From assembly GCA_040389065.1 (NCBI GenBank), contig JAZKAR010000013.1:1-36652 (forward strand): a stretch of DNA of 36,652 bases. Direction: 5' to 3'. Made by a program: the position numbers and the translations under genes. A model generated the notes under the pieces. That model did not search any database and had not been told where the DNA came from. It worked only from the letters and a program-made list of their open reading frames with translations. Shown here piece by piece: positions 1 to 7,863 of this stretch. The DNA is from JAZKAR01 sp040389065. Its GTDB lineage: Bacteria > Pseudomonadota > Gammaproteobacteria > Burkholderiales > Casimicrobiaceae. The first letter of the stretch is position 1, and every line of letters begins with the position of its first letter.

Positions 1-68
1 TTACCAAACAACTGATGCTTTGCCGGGATGGGGAAGTCCCTTTTATTCGTTATACGCCAAAACTTTAT

Positions 69-542
69 ATGAAGATACGATTATTTAAAACCCAAGATAT
101 AGAAAATATAGCCCGCTTATTTCATGAAACAGTGCGGGAAATAAACATTAATGATTATTCAACTGCTCAAGTTAAAGCATGGGCGCCTGATAATATCTAT
201 TTCAGAAACTGGGAGAGTATTTGTACCAATCGCTTTACATACGTTGCGGATGATAAAGGTATAATTGCTGGGTTTGGAGAGCTAATTCCTGATGGTCATA
301 TTGATTGTTTCTATTGCCATAAAAGCTATCAACGCTGTGGTGTAGGTAGCCTAATATATAAGGCTATCGAATTAAAAGCTTTAGAATTAGGTTTACCTTC
401 TCTTGTGGCTGAAGCGAGTATTACAGCATTACCTTTTTTTCAGAAAATGGGGTTTGCAATGATCAAAGAACAAGAGGTAGTATGCCGTGGTACAAAATTT
501 ATTAATTACTTAATGAAAAAAACACTATCTCAATCAGTATAA
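69..542 (+). CDS. GNAT N-acetyltransferase, YafP-like
   Basis: Predicted acetyl-CoA-dependent N-acetyltransferase of the single-domain GNAT fold, about 157 residues. The acetyl-CoA pyrophosphate loop is visible as QRCGVG at about residues 88-93. The C-terminal part (ASITALPFFQKMGF, then EVVCRGTKF) closely resembles E. coli YafP. The frame is open back to position 15, but I choose the ATG at 69 because the family starts with a first beta strand like MKIRLF, and the 18 extra residues look like translated non-coding DNA. No good ribosome binding site is seen at either start. The gene is followed directly by an attC-like sequence, so it may be an integron cassette gene. The substrate is unknown. 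Confidence 0.85.
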   Translation: MKIRLFKTQDIENIARLFHETVREININDYSTAQVKAWAPDNIYFRNWESICTNRFTYVADDKGIIAGFGELIPDGHIDCFYCHKSYQRCGVGSLIYKAIELKALELGLPSLVAEASITALPFFQKMGFAMIKEQEVVCRGTKFINYLMKKTLSQSV

Positions 543-627
543 CAATTTATTTAAGCAGATATTTTAAAGCAGCGCAGCAAAACTCCCTACGCAAGCGCTC
601 CGGTGACGCTTAATGCCAATGTTAGAA
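535..627 (+). other. attC-like integron recombination site
   Basis: Sequence shows an outer AAC (541-543) and outer GTT (621-623) around an inner inverted pair TTAAGC (551-556) and GCTTAA (608-613). Both spacers between outer and inner boxes are 7 nt, and the middle contains GC-rich partly self-complementary DNA. This is the R''-L''-L'-R' layout of attC sites, and both ends resemble those of the aadA-type attC (TAACAATT...TTAAGC at the left; GCTTAA...GTTAGA at the right). The outer box match is imperfect (GTATAAC against GTTAGAA). It lies just after the stop of one GNAT gene and before another, where a cassette attC would sit. No integrase is in this window. Confidence 0.5.
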
Positions 628-718
628 TTCAAATTAGGGCATGTTATCATTTTGCTAGTTGATTTTTAAAAGTTAAATATTCAGGCAGAAAATGGCTAAA
701 ACTGATCTAGGAAAAAAG

Positions 719-1174
719 ATGGCTATACGAATAGCAGATTTGAAAGATGTGAATGATATTGCTGTATTAGGTACGCATTTTAGTAGTTCTATTATCTCTG
801 AAAGTGAAATGTTTAATCGGCTCGATTATGCATTAAAACAATCTAATCATCGAGTTTTTGTTTACGAAGATGATAAAGGCAAGCTGATGGGGTGGATTCA
901 TGCCTGTATAAATTTAACGTTAATGCGCGGTATTTATGGTGAAATTTTGAGTTTTGTGGTTCATAAAGAGTCTAGAGGTTTAGGTATAGGTAACCAACTT
1001 TTTTTATATACAGAAGAATGGATAAAAGAACACCATCCTACATCAGTTATTATACGATCCTATACGGAACGGGAAAGAACCCATAAATTTTATAGCCGAT
1101 ATGGCTATAAAAATACTCAAGTAGCGCTTGAGAAATGGATTCAAGAAAAAAAATCTGAAGCGGTTATAAACTGA
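719..1174 (+). CDS. GNAT N-acetyltransferase
   Basis: Second GNAT-fold acetyltransferase, about 151 residues, with the acetyl-CoA binding loop RGLGIG at about residues 86-91 and the C-terminal HKFYSRYGY motif typical of the superfamily. An in-frame ATG at 692 would add nine residues. I prefer 719 because AGGA at 709-712 gives a well-spaced ribosome binding site and the product then begins with a canonical first strand (MAIRIADL). It is not closely similar to the GNAT before it. The preceding attC-like sequence suggests each gene could be a separate mobile cassette. The substrate is not predictable. Confidence 0.85.
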   Translation: MAIRIADLKDVNDIAVLGTHFSSSIISESEMFNRLDYALKQSNHRVFVYEDDKGKLMGWIHACINLTLMRGIYGEILSFVVHKESRGLGIGNQLFLYTEEWIKEHHPTSVIIRSYTERERTHKFYSRYGYKNTQVALEKWIQEKKSEAVIN

Positions 1175-1587
1175 TAACAAAATTCAATACACACGATGTT
1201 TTCCCATTTTACTGTTTGGCTTTTAATGTGATATGAGAAGATTTTGCTCTGATAGTTGAGAGCAAAGATATGCGAGGAGATACCTTAGAGTCTGACAATA
1301 ATTTATTATAAAAAATAATTTAGTTGGCGTTAAAAATTTTTGCATGAAAGCCAGATAATGCAGAGGCGTATTCAAAAAAAGGGCTGAGGAAGTATCGCTA
1401 AGACACATAAAAGAAGCAAAAGCTAATTGCCAAAAAACTATTGAATAGGAATTATAATCATAAAATTATAAAAAACGGGGATATAATGATTAATGCACGC
1501 AACCCCATCATTAATATAAATACGCAGCTACCCACATTTTGACCTTAATTAATATAAGTCTTTTCAATTGCTAGAAAGCACAATAAT
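1175..1587. other. Gene-less stretch with a TPR gene fossil
   Basis: No intact gene is seen in this AT-rich stretch. It contains the short tetratricopeptide remnant listed separately at 1345-1401. A minus-strand open frame at 1223-1408 overlaps that remnant and has no recognisable product. No second attC site is convincing after the GNAT gene. Confidence 0.5.
1345..1401 (+). pseudogene. TPR-repeat gene fragment
   Basis: Plus-strand translation reads KPDNAEAYSKKG followed by a few residues and a stop, with another stop just upstream. PDNAEAYSNRG-type sequence is the hallmark start of a tetratricopeptide helix in multi-repeat TPR proteins. The same motif recurs at 7490-7578 (ADNAEAYSNKDG), so both may descend from one lost gene family. 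No start codon or full repeat remains. Confidence 0.45.
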
Positions 1588-1875
1588 ATGAAATCACTTC
1601 CCCTAGATGTTACTGCATATAAAAAAACACCCGAGTTTGATGAGAGTAGCGTGCCCAACGGTTTATTAAACAATCATAAAACTAAAGAAGGTGTTTGGGG
1701 CAAAATAGTCGTATTAGAAGGCAATCTGCTTTACACAATAAATGAGCCTAAAGAAGAAATATATTTAGATACAAACAATGTTGGAGTAGTAGAACCAACG
1801 GTACTTCATCAGGTAAAACCTTTGGGTAAAGTTAGGTTCTATGTTGAGTTTTATCATAGCAAGGTTGGTACTTAA
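1588..1875 (+). CDS. DUF1971 / tellurite-resistance-associated cupin-like protein
   Basis: Small protein of 95 residues that looks complete. The order of features (LPLDVTAYKKTPEF at the start, a central GVWGKIVVLEG strand pair, VVEPTVLHQVKPLG, then a terminal VRFYVEFYH) matches the DUF1971 domain, a small beta-barrel domain found alone or fused to TehB-type methyltransferases. Family members are linked to tellurite resistance by fusion and neighbourhood only, so the function is inferred weakly. No tehB lies nearby. The ribosome binding site is weak (AGAAAG at about 1573). Confidence 0.75.
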   Translation: MKSLPLDVTAYKKTPEFDESSVPNGLLNNHKTKEGVWGKIVVLEGNLLYTINEPKEEIYLDTNNVGVVEPTVLHQVKPLGKVRFYVEFYHSKVGT

Positions 1876-1985
1876 AATAATTTACAGAAAATGATAATGG
1901 ATCTTGCAAGTATGCATCGATACCATATTAAGAGTTAAAATTAAAATTTTTAGGTATCTAATTTATGTTAGAGAAATAATATTAA

Positions 1986-2111
1986 TTAGGGTCATTTAGA
2001 CCTTGTTTTAGTAGCGAAGATTCAAAAGTTTTTGAAATATATTCTCCATCAGCCAGCAGTAAATTAGGATGGTTTCAAAGAGAATATAAAGAAAAATATA
2101 ATAATGAGTAA
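1986..2111 (+). pseudogene. Possible coding remnant, unrecognised
   Basis: An open frame without a start codon ends at a TAA and encodes a protein-like segment containing VFEIYSPSASSKLGWFQ. The composition looks like real protein rather than translated spacer, but I cannot name a family. It would be the 3' end of a lost gene. The rest of 1876-2237 shows nothing I can support. Confidence 0.2.
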
Positions 2112-2237
2112 ATTCGAGTCTTAACCTAATTTACTGAGCATAATTTTTCGTAACTCTAGATTGTTATGACGCAAATTCACTGCCTCTGAGTAATTTGCGT
2201 CGCAATAATTGTGCTATACGAAGGTAAAACAATACAC

Positions 2238-3017
2238 CTATCTGATTACTGTCAACGCATTAATCTTAAAAATAGCTTTTTGTTGAGCAGTAGCGGACTC
2301 TTGTTCCAAAGCTATGCCGTATTCTTCAAGCCACGCGTAACGCAGTTTGGCTGTAACGACATTATTCTGTCCAACCACTGAACAAGTTAACGGGATTGCA
2401 TTGCCAGTTAGGGTTGGGAAAATTAAAGATGCTGGTTGAGTATCCTCAGCAGTGCAACTAACGTTTTCATCTTTAAAATTCATAATCTGACCTGTGTACC
2501 CTGTTTTATATTCTAATTTGTAAGTTTTGCCTTTAATTGGTAATGTAATGCTACGATCAAATCGTTTTATTTCTTTTACTTCAATTGGTTGTAATGCATT
2601 GCTTCGGCCGAGAAAAACGGTCTGCGTTTTGAGATAGGAGATACCAGCAAATCCGATATTTAAGTTAATTCGATAGGGAATAGAGTTATTTAAAACCTCA
2701 CTGCGTACCTGAATATATCCATTCCCAAGATTTTTGAAATCATAGTTTGAAATACGCTGTGAAATGCGGCCAGCTTCATTATAGTCTATTGAATAAGTTA
2801 CTTTCATTGTTCGGAATAAAGTTGGAAGAGGTGGGCCTTTTTCAATTACTAGTCTGACAGATGGATCAATTTGTGACGGGGTGAAATTTTGAGACAAGTA
2901 ACTTTGACTATTATTGACAACCTCTTTGGTCTCAACGGTGGCGCATCCTGAAGTCAAGAGTATAGCTGGAAGAAGTAAATTGGTAAGTAGATTGGCGCAT
3001 TCCATTCTATGAAACAT
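2238..3017 (-). CDS. Putative lipoprotein, function unknown
   Basis: A 259-residue protein with a type II signal peptide: a hydrophobic stretch followed by the lipobox LTSGC (cysteine at about residue 25), so it should be lipid-anchored. The mature part is rich in beta-type sequence with scattered aromatic residues and two further cysteines (at about 190 and 217). I recognise no domain. AGAAAG lies about 7 nt before the ATG at 3017; an in-frame ATG at 3005 is the alternative. It runs in the same direction as the MFS gene upstream but is separated from it by 310 bp, so it is probably transcribed alone. Confidence 0.7.
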   Translation of the reverse strand: MFHRMECANLLTNLLLPAILLTSGCATVETKEVVNNSQSYLSQNFTPSQIDPSVRLVIEKGPPLPTLFRTMKVTYSIDYNEAGRISQRISNYDFKNLGNGYIQVRSEVLNNSIPYRINLNIGFAGISYLKTQTVFLGRSNALQPIEVKEIKRFDRSITLPIKGKTYKLEYKTGYTGQIMNFKDENVSCTAEDTQPASLIFPTLTGNAIPLTCSVVGQNNVVTAKLRYAWLEEYGIALEQESATAQQKAIFKINALTVIR

Positions 3018-3136
3018 TTATAACTTTCTATAAGAGTTAGAGTCGCAGTGCGAGGTATTTCCAAATATTTTATAATTATATGAGTAAATTGATATATTTA
3101 CATAAAAAATAGAAAAGATATACATGGTTGTTTAAA

Positions 3137-3168
3137 CTATTTTCTTAACGACCAAGTTAAGAAAATAG
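3137..3168. repeat. Perfect 13-bp inverted repeat
   Basis: CTATTTTCTTAAC (3137-3149) and GTTAAGAAAATAG (3156-3168) are perfect reverse complements around a 6-nt loop. It lies in the 310-bp space between the MFS gene and the lipoprotein gene, both on the minus strand. There is no U-run for a standard terminator. It could be an operator, an mRNA-stabilising hairpin or a weak terminator. The rest of 3018-3327 has no gene. Confidence 0.6.
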
Positions 3169-3327
3169 ATCTGCCGTGCCATATATGGGCTATATATCAT
3201 TAACTGTTGCACTTAATTTTAGTTATTAAACCGCCCTATTAAATTGAGTAGTTTCAACATTAAAATGTATAAAATTAGAAAAAGCCTTTTCTTTATTTTT
3301 GTATAGATTCCAGCACTTTTTCCATTT

Positions 3328-4536
3328 TTAATCATGAAACTTAATAGAAGTAAAGCGTATCAGCATAAGCAAACCAAACGCACTAAGCAATGCAATGCTA
3401 CAAAATACAAACCAGGGCAAATAATGCGTATTGTGCGCATTTGCAAACTCAATTAGCCAGCCGCCTGCAATGTTGCCGATTGATCCTCCCACGGCAGGGC
3501 TAAGACAGCTTACGCCTAAAAAAGTTCCTAGTGCTTTAGGGTTAGCCATGCTGGCAGTCAACGTTTGTAGGGCAGGGCGTACTACTACGGCCCCTATTGA
3601 AAACAGGGCAACGCACACTAAAAATGCTGTAAATGAATGTACAAATCCAATGGCGCCTGTACCTAACGCAAGAATAATGATGCCTAGTATTAATGCATGC
3701 GGTACGCTTAGCCAGCGTTGTAAAAGCCGAGTGAGAGGGTATTGTAAAAAAACAGTTAGGCCAGCATTCACTGCGAACATAATTCCTATACTATCTTGAG
3801 AATGTGTGAGCCGATCAGCCATTAATGGAAAGCTAATATTGATTTGTACAGAAGCAAACCAATACCCCATCATGAAAAGTGTCAGCATGATAAATGAGCG
3901 ATCTTTTTTTACAAGTCCTAATCCGTGGCTAAAGGGTTGTAAATCATTTTGAACACGAATGGTTGGAAATTTTAGCGCTACTAAAAAATTAAGTGCAAAA
4001 CAAGCCGCTGCAACGAAGCATACTATTTGAAAGTCGAAACGTAATAATGCGACTCCCACTAAAGGGCCTAACGTAGAAGCAATTCCACTAATCCAATTAT
4101 TGAGAGAGTAATAGCGAGAGCGGTTAGCTGGCGTCGTTAATGCAACAATAGACGCTTGATAGGGTGCTTCAAATAAAGCTCCTCCGAGAGCAGTAATAAT
4201 CATTGCAACAAATAGTATTGGTATGGTGTTAGCAAAGCCTAGGCTTAAAAATCCTAAGGCACGCAGCAATACTCCCATACAAATCATTGAGCGTGCGCCA
4301 AAGCGATCTGAAAGTATGCCGCCAACGAGTGCCAAGCCTTGCTGTGTTAGCTGGCGTGCAGCAAGTGCCGCGCCTACTAATGCTGCTGCTAATTTTATAT
4401 GATTAATAAAATGCACAGCCACTAGGGGCATTAGCATTGTAAATCCGATCACCATAAAAAAAGTGTACATTAATAAGGCATTAAGCCCATATTGACGATC
4501 CTGCTCTGAAAGAGCTTCAGGATAGTTAGCTGTCAC
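3328..4536 (-). CDS. mdtH: MFS multidrug efflux transporter, MdtH-like
   Basis: A 402-residue inner-membrane protein with about 12 hydrophobic segments, the same length as E. coli MdtH. Similarity to MdtH is clear in the first half: an ALAARQLTQQGLALVGG segment followed by motif A between helices 2 and 3 (GGILSDRFGARS, residues 72-83), and a GGALFEAPYQASIVAL stretch matching GGTLFDPPRSALVVKL. MFS drug/proton antiporters use the motif A Asp-Arg pair for gating. The ATG at 4536 starts MTANYPEAL. Upstream lies a palindromic repeat element (4586-4702). The drug range cannot be read from sequence, and the symbol is by homology only. Confidence 0.82.
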   Translation of the reverse strand: MTANYPEALSEQDRQYGLNALLMYTFFMVIGFTMLMPLVAVHFINHIKLAAALVGAALAARQLTQQGLALVGGILSDRFGARSMICMGVLLRALGFLSLGFANTIPILFVAMIITALGGALFEAPYQASIVALTTPANRSRYYSLNNWISGIASTLGPLVGVALLRFDFQIVCFVAAACFALNFLVALKFPTIRVQNDLQPFSHGLGLVKKDRSFIMLTLFMMGYWFASVQINISFPLMADRLTHSQDSIGIMFAVNAGLTVFLQYPLTRLLQRWLSVPHALILGIIILALGTGAIGFVHSFTAFLVCVALFSIGAVVVRPALQTLTASMANPKALGTFLGVSCLSPAVGGSIGNIAGGWLIEFANAHNTHYLPWFVFCSIALLSAFGLLMLIRFTSIKFHD

Positions 4537-4585
4537 GTTGCTTCCTCATTAGCCTGATATACACATTGGGGCACAGAAAAAAGGT

Positions 4586-4702
4586 TAGAGGTTACGCAGT
4601 TGGGTTCTCTCGGCGTGGGACGCCCCGCGTTATAGCAACTTGCCGTACTGCTTGCACTGTCTGTGTTGCTAGCCTTGATAGAACCCAACTGCATACCTTC
4701 TA
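4586..4702 (+). repeat. Palindromic repeat element, copy 1
   Basis: A 117-bp element bounded by long inverted arms: left 4586-4608 (containing GTTACGCAGTTGGGTTCT) and right 4680-4702 (AGAACCCAACTGCATACC and onward), about 20 of 23 positions complementary. An inner pair TAGCAAC/GTTGCTA gives a second stem. It is homologous to the elements at 13485-13600, 29344-29442 and (inverted) 30815-30913. It sits upstream of the minus-strand MFS gene. No transposase is encoded, so it is MITE-like. Confidence 0.75.
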
Positions 4703-4833
4703 AAAATAATAAATCAGCTAAATGAAGTTGATGGTTTATGTTTTTATAAACTAAGAGGATTTCATACATTAACTGGCTGGAAAGATAATGAACCAATGAA
4801 GCAATTTCGAAATAATGGAGCGCATCTGATGCT

Positions 4834-4950
4834 ATGAAAAATATAAAGAAAATAGGGTTAGCTAAAAGCGTGACGTGGGAAACGGATGTAGAACCAGGTT
4901 GGGTTGAAGCGAAGAGAAGACTTAAAGAGGTTAAATTTCAAGGTATGTGA
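4834..4950 (+). CDS. Small ORF of 38 codons, doubtful
   Basis: ATG-initiated frame encoding a basic 38-residue peptide beginning MKNIKKIGLAKSVTWETD and ending FQGM. There is no clear ribosome binding site and no family I recognise. It may be the remnant of a longer gene in the 550-bp space between mdtH and the TMEM175 gene. Confidence 0.2.
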   Translation: MKNIKKIGLAKSVTWETDVEPGWVEAKRRLKEVKFQGM

Positions 4951-5084
4951 GGAAGCGATAAGCGCCATACTTCACATTACACATTTATGTAGTAATAAAT
5001 GGGTAATAAGATACTGCTTAAGAATAAAATAGTACCAGGCCTTGCAATCGCGTACTAGTATTTTTTTACAAATAAGGAAAATTT

Positions 5085-5669
5085 ATGGAAAAAGGACGCC
5101 TAGAAGCGTTTAGCGATGGCGTGCTTGCCATTATTATTACTATCATGGTGCTAGAGCTGAAGGTGCCTCACGGTGATTCAATAGAGACGCTAGCAACGTT
5201 GGTGCCAGTTTTTCTGAGCTATGTGCTTAGTTTTGTGTATGTGGGCATTTATTGGAATAATCATCACCATATGCTTCAAGCGAGTAAGAGGGTGTCAGGT
5301 TCTGTTTTATGGGCAAACTTACATCTTCTATTTTGGTTGTCGCTGCTTCCGTTTGCAACGGGGTGGATGAGCGAGAACCATTTCGCTGCAATGCCATCGG
5401 CGCTTTACGGTATTGTTCTCTTCTTAGCCGCGGTTGCCTATGGGTTGCTTCAGCACACTATTATCGTAAATGAAGGTAGTGAATCGAAGCTTGCGGCGGC
5501 AATCGGAAATGATTGGAAGAGTAAGCTCTCACCGGTCTTGTATCTTATCGGCATTGTTTCTACTGTGTGGCTTCCTTGGGTTGCCCAAGCGATGTATGTT
5601 GTGGTTGCACTGCTCTGGGTTGTACCGGAGAAGCGAATTGAAGAAAAACTTTCTCATGAGGAAAACTAG
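5085..5669 (+). CDS. TMEM175-type (DUF1211) integral membrane channel protein
   Basis: A 194-residue membrane protein with about six hydrophobic segments. It starts with the diagnostic RLEAFSDGVLAIIITIMVLEL. The R-x3-FSDG-x2-AI signature on helix 1 defines the TMEM175 family, whose bacterial members form tetrameric potassium-permeable channels without the usual TVGYG selectivity filter. The histidine-rich WNNHHHML segment after helix 3 is also typical. The start follows an AAGGAAAA ribosome binding site. It stands alone on the plus strand. Confidence 0.88.
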   Translation: MEKGRLEAFSDGVLAIIITIMVLELKVPHGDSIETLATLVPVFLSYVLSFVYVGIYWNNHHHMLQASKRVSGSVLWANLHLLFWLSLLPFATGWMSENHFAAMPSALYGIVLFLAAVAYGLLQHTIIVNEGSESKLAAAIGNDWKSKLSPVLYLIGIVSTVWLPWVAQAMYVVVALLWVVPEKRIEEKLSHEEN

Positions 5670-5815
5670 ATTTTTTGTTAACAAGAAAATGGTATTAGGT
5701 TTCACAATGATGTATTGATAAGATATGCGGATGTATGACTCAAATTTTTAATCTAAACTTCTTATATCTAAATGTATGTTAGGAAATTATATTCAACAAC
5801 CAAAGGCACAATTGT

Positions 5816-6238
5816 ATGATCCAGATAAGCAACCCAGAAGATGTGCCTGCTGCATTCCAGGCTGCCTGGAACGCTCACGATATGTCTGTACTTGGCAGCC
5901 TGTTTGATAAAAATGCTACGTTTGTGAACCGCTTCGGGCATTACGTTCGAGGTATTGATGAGATTGTGGCACTCCACACTCCTATTCACGAAACGATCTA
6001 TAGCGATTCTACGATTGAAAATGAATTAATCGATGTTACTCACATTGCTGATGGAGTCGCTGTTATACATTTTTGGAGTCGCCTCACTGCTGGCATTGCC
6101 CATCCAGCCGGATCGCATCAGATCGATACATTGATTCTCGCAGTTCTGACCCAAAATAACGAAATATGGCACATTCGAGCACTTGAGAATGTAACGCTTA
6201 CAAACCCACGCACTGGTGAAACAATCTTGCGTAGTTAA
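5816..6238 (+). CDS. SgcJ/EcaC-like NTF2-fold protein
   Basis: A 140-residue soluble protein of the SnoaL/NTF2-like alpha+beta barrel superfamily. The N-terminal helix (VPAAFQAAWNAHDMSVLGSLF), then DKNATFVNRFG and RGIDEIVALHTPI, then paired strands ending IWHIRALENVTL, match the SgcJ/EcaC group of small proteins of unknown activity. It is usually annotated as an oxidoreductase by name only. The start codon is preceded by AAAGG about 10 nt upstream. It is not obviously co-transcribed with its neighbours. Confidence 0.75.
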   Translation: MIQISNPEDVPAAFQAAWNAHDMSVLGSLFDKNATFVNRFGHYVRGIDEIVALHTPIHETIYSDSTIENELIDVTHIADGVAVIHFWSRLTAGIAHPAGSHQIDTLILAVLTQNNEIWHIRALENVTLTNPRTGETILRS

Positions 6239-6375
6239 TGCTTCTCTATATCACTATCGATGCTTAACAAATCTCAGCCTGATATTTTACCTGCTACGCG
6301 AGTAAATTTTCTTTACTGGTGTTATGGTGACTGCCAGGTCATTTAATATTAGCTCCTACTGAAAGGAAATAGTCA

Positions 6376-6657
6376 GTGGAATACGTTTTAATCATTCACG
6401 CAGTACATGACTACAGCGCGTGGAAGCAAGTGTTCAATGAAGCCGCAGCGATCCGAAAGGAAGCAGGAGAGCAGAGCTACCAAGTGCTCAGATACGAGAA
6501 CGAAGGAAACAAAGTGGTGCATTTCTCAAAATGGGAATCCATCGCGAAAGCAAAAGCCTTTTTCCAATCACCGCTGCTTGCCGAAATACGCAAGCAGGCT
6601 GGTGTTGAGTCGCCTGAATTCATTTACTTGCATCAACTAGAAGCTGGCGTTTTATGA
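6376..6657 (+). CDS. ABM-like dimeric alpha/beta-barrel protein
   Basis: A 93-residue protein with a ferredoxin-like fold pattern (EYVLIIHAVHDYSAWKQVFNEA, SYQVLRYENEGNKVVHFSKWES, then AKAFFQSPLLAEIRKQAGV) typical of the antibiotic biosynthesis monooxygenase/dimeric barrel superfamily. Starts at GTG: AAAGGA at 6363-6368 gives good spacing to 6376 and no ATG is available. The reaction is unknown; such proteins include heme-degrading and quinone-forming monooxygenases but also non-enzymes. Confidence 0.75.
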   Translation: MEYVLIIHAVHDYSAWKQVFNEAAAIRKEAGEQSYQVLRYENEGNKVVHFSKWESIAKAKAFFQSPLLAEIRKQAGVESPEFIYLHQLEAGVL

Positions 6658-6738
6658 GTGGCTGCGAAGAATCAAGGGTATTTGCCAGTACATTTATGTT
6701 TGACCAAAGGTAAAAATTGCTACTGATAAACTATTATC

Positions 6739-6791
6739 ACCATGCTCTCTGTAATTTCCAGTGCAAGGCAGTGGGTAGATAAACCGCCTCA
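6739..6791 (-). pseudogene. EAL-domain gene fragment
   Basis: About 53 bp nearly identical to part of the EAL-domain gene 1.5 kb away (8252-8304). On the minus strand it reads GLSTHCLALEITESMV, matching GLSAHCLELEITESMV of the intact protein, including the metal-binding glutamate motif. Nothing else of the domain remains on either side. It is a fossil of a second EAL gene or a small duplicated piece. Confidence 0.6.
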
Positions 6792-6940
6792 ATTAATGGG
6801 AAACCAAGAACAGATATCTTATTTATGAATCCTATTAAAAGTATGCCCAAGCTTAAGCAGCTTGGGCTAATATAACATGTCAAAATGATAGATTTTTTAA
6901 CCTAATTTTCTACCTATTGATTATGTCTTTTGAGTAAGAT

Positions 6941-7255
6941 TTATAGCTTAGAACAATCATTGATCCAGCCTCTTGCTCTTTCTCGACGAATATGCATGTT
7001 CAAACCATCAGCTGTTGGTAGGTCAGTAACTAAATAAATTGAGTAACCTGGTTTTATACCGTTAGTTCCATTAGTAACACATTGTTTTTGTTTGGCGCTA
7101 CCTTTCGTATAAGATAAAGTGCCATCTTTAGCAATATGAACACTAAGCTTACCGTTAGGAGATTCTTGATTAAATGAGTAATTTGTTAAAGCATTTGCTG
7201 AATTCATTACCATTAAAAATGCAGAGCAAACAGCAAATGATAGTATTTTTTTCAT
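6941..7255 (-). CDS. Small secreted protein, function unknown
   Basis: A 104-residue protein with a clear Sec signal peptide (MKKILSFAVCSAFLMVMNSANA, cleavage about residue 22). The mature part has two cysteines (KQKQCVTNG and WINDCSKL) that could form a disulfide in the periplasm or outside. The frame is open further upstream to 7288, but the start at 7255 gives the signal peptide a normal beginning and is preceded by TAGG. No family recognised. It lies alone, read away from the plus-strand ABM gene. Confidence 0.65.
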   Translation of the reverse strand: MKKILSFAVCSAFLMVMNSANALTNYSFNQESPNGKLSVHIAKDGTLSYTKGSAKQKQCVTNGTNGIKPGYSIYLVTDLPTADGLNMHIRRERARGWINDCSKL

Positions 7256-7288
7256 GATAGACCTACTGAAGTTATTAAGGGAACTCAA

Positions 7289-7863
7289 CTCTAAATTTTA
7301 AGAGCTAATAGTGGTTTCCAATTTTCAATCGATAGCTAAGATTTTGTGGCTTAACTAGCAATCTCAACTTAGGTTTTAATTGTTTAATATTTAAAACCTT
7401 TTGCATTATACATACCTATCGTTAGATTGTTAGTAGCAAAACTCTGGTGGTTACAACACGACCAATGGCATCACTAGTTATTGTATTAAAGGCAGATAAT
7501 GCTGAAGCGTATTCAAATAAAGATGGCCCAGAAGCATCGCTAGGCGATCTCCACATCATAGCTCTCCACGACTGGCACTCAGTGCTTGTTTTATGAGCAA
7601 TCTTCGCTCTAAGAGTAATTTATTGCGGAAGCCGTGATTGATAGAATGGTTTCTGTATATGCACTACCAAGAATGGTTCATCCATTACTTTTTTTTCTAA
7701 TTATTGAACTGAATCGTGATCGCTTGTGACCATCTCAAAATGCCCAAAAATTAACTACAAAAATATTCAGTTTTATGGTGTACTGGAATAAGCCAGTAGT
7801 CCTAAGAGGCTGTGCAGGCGGTGCATTTGCGTATTTTATGTTTTATGCTGGCTCAGCCGCACC
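7289..7863. other. Gene-less stretch between two minus-strand genes
   Basis: No intact gene is seen across about 575 bp. It carries the TPR fossil listed at 7490-7578. The remainder is AT-rich and shows no convincing coding frame or strong hairpin. Confidence 0.5.
7490..7578 (+). pseudogene. TPR-repeat gene fragment
   Basis: The plus strand translates as VLKADNAEAYSNKDGPEASL and continues in frame to LHDWHSVLVL before a stop. The start matches a tetratricopeptide helix A. It is related to the fragment at 1345-1401, with about 35 similar bases including GCAGATAATGC and GCGTATTCAAA. No start codon is present. Confidence 0.45.

Noticed and set aside
1175..1245. Second attC site after the second GNAT gene
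   Set aside because: GATAACAAAATTC resembles a left end, but no matching inner boxes or GTTRRRY end follow at a proper distance.
4533..4796. Minus-strand open frame of 87 codons
   Set aside because: It runs straight through palindromic element copy 1 and overlaps the mdtH start; the protein has no plausible features.
5470..5718. Frame overlapping the TMEM175-type gene end
   Set aside because: It overlaps a well-supported gene and encodes an arginine/cysteine-rich shadow sequence.
6264..6345. attC-like site (GCTTAAC ... GTTATGG) before the small ABM gene
   Set aside because: The left box fits RYYYAAC, but inner boxes are not complementary and the right box does not fit.
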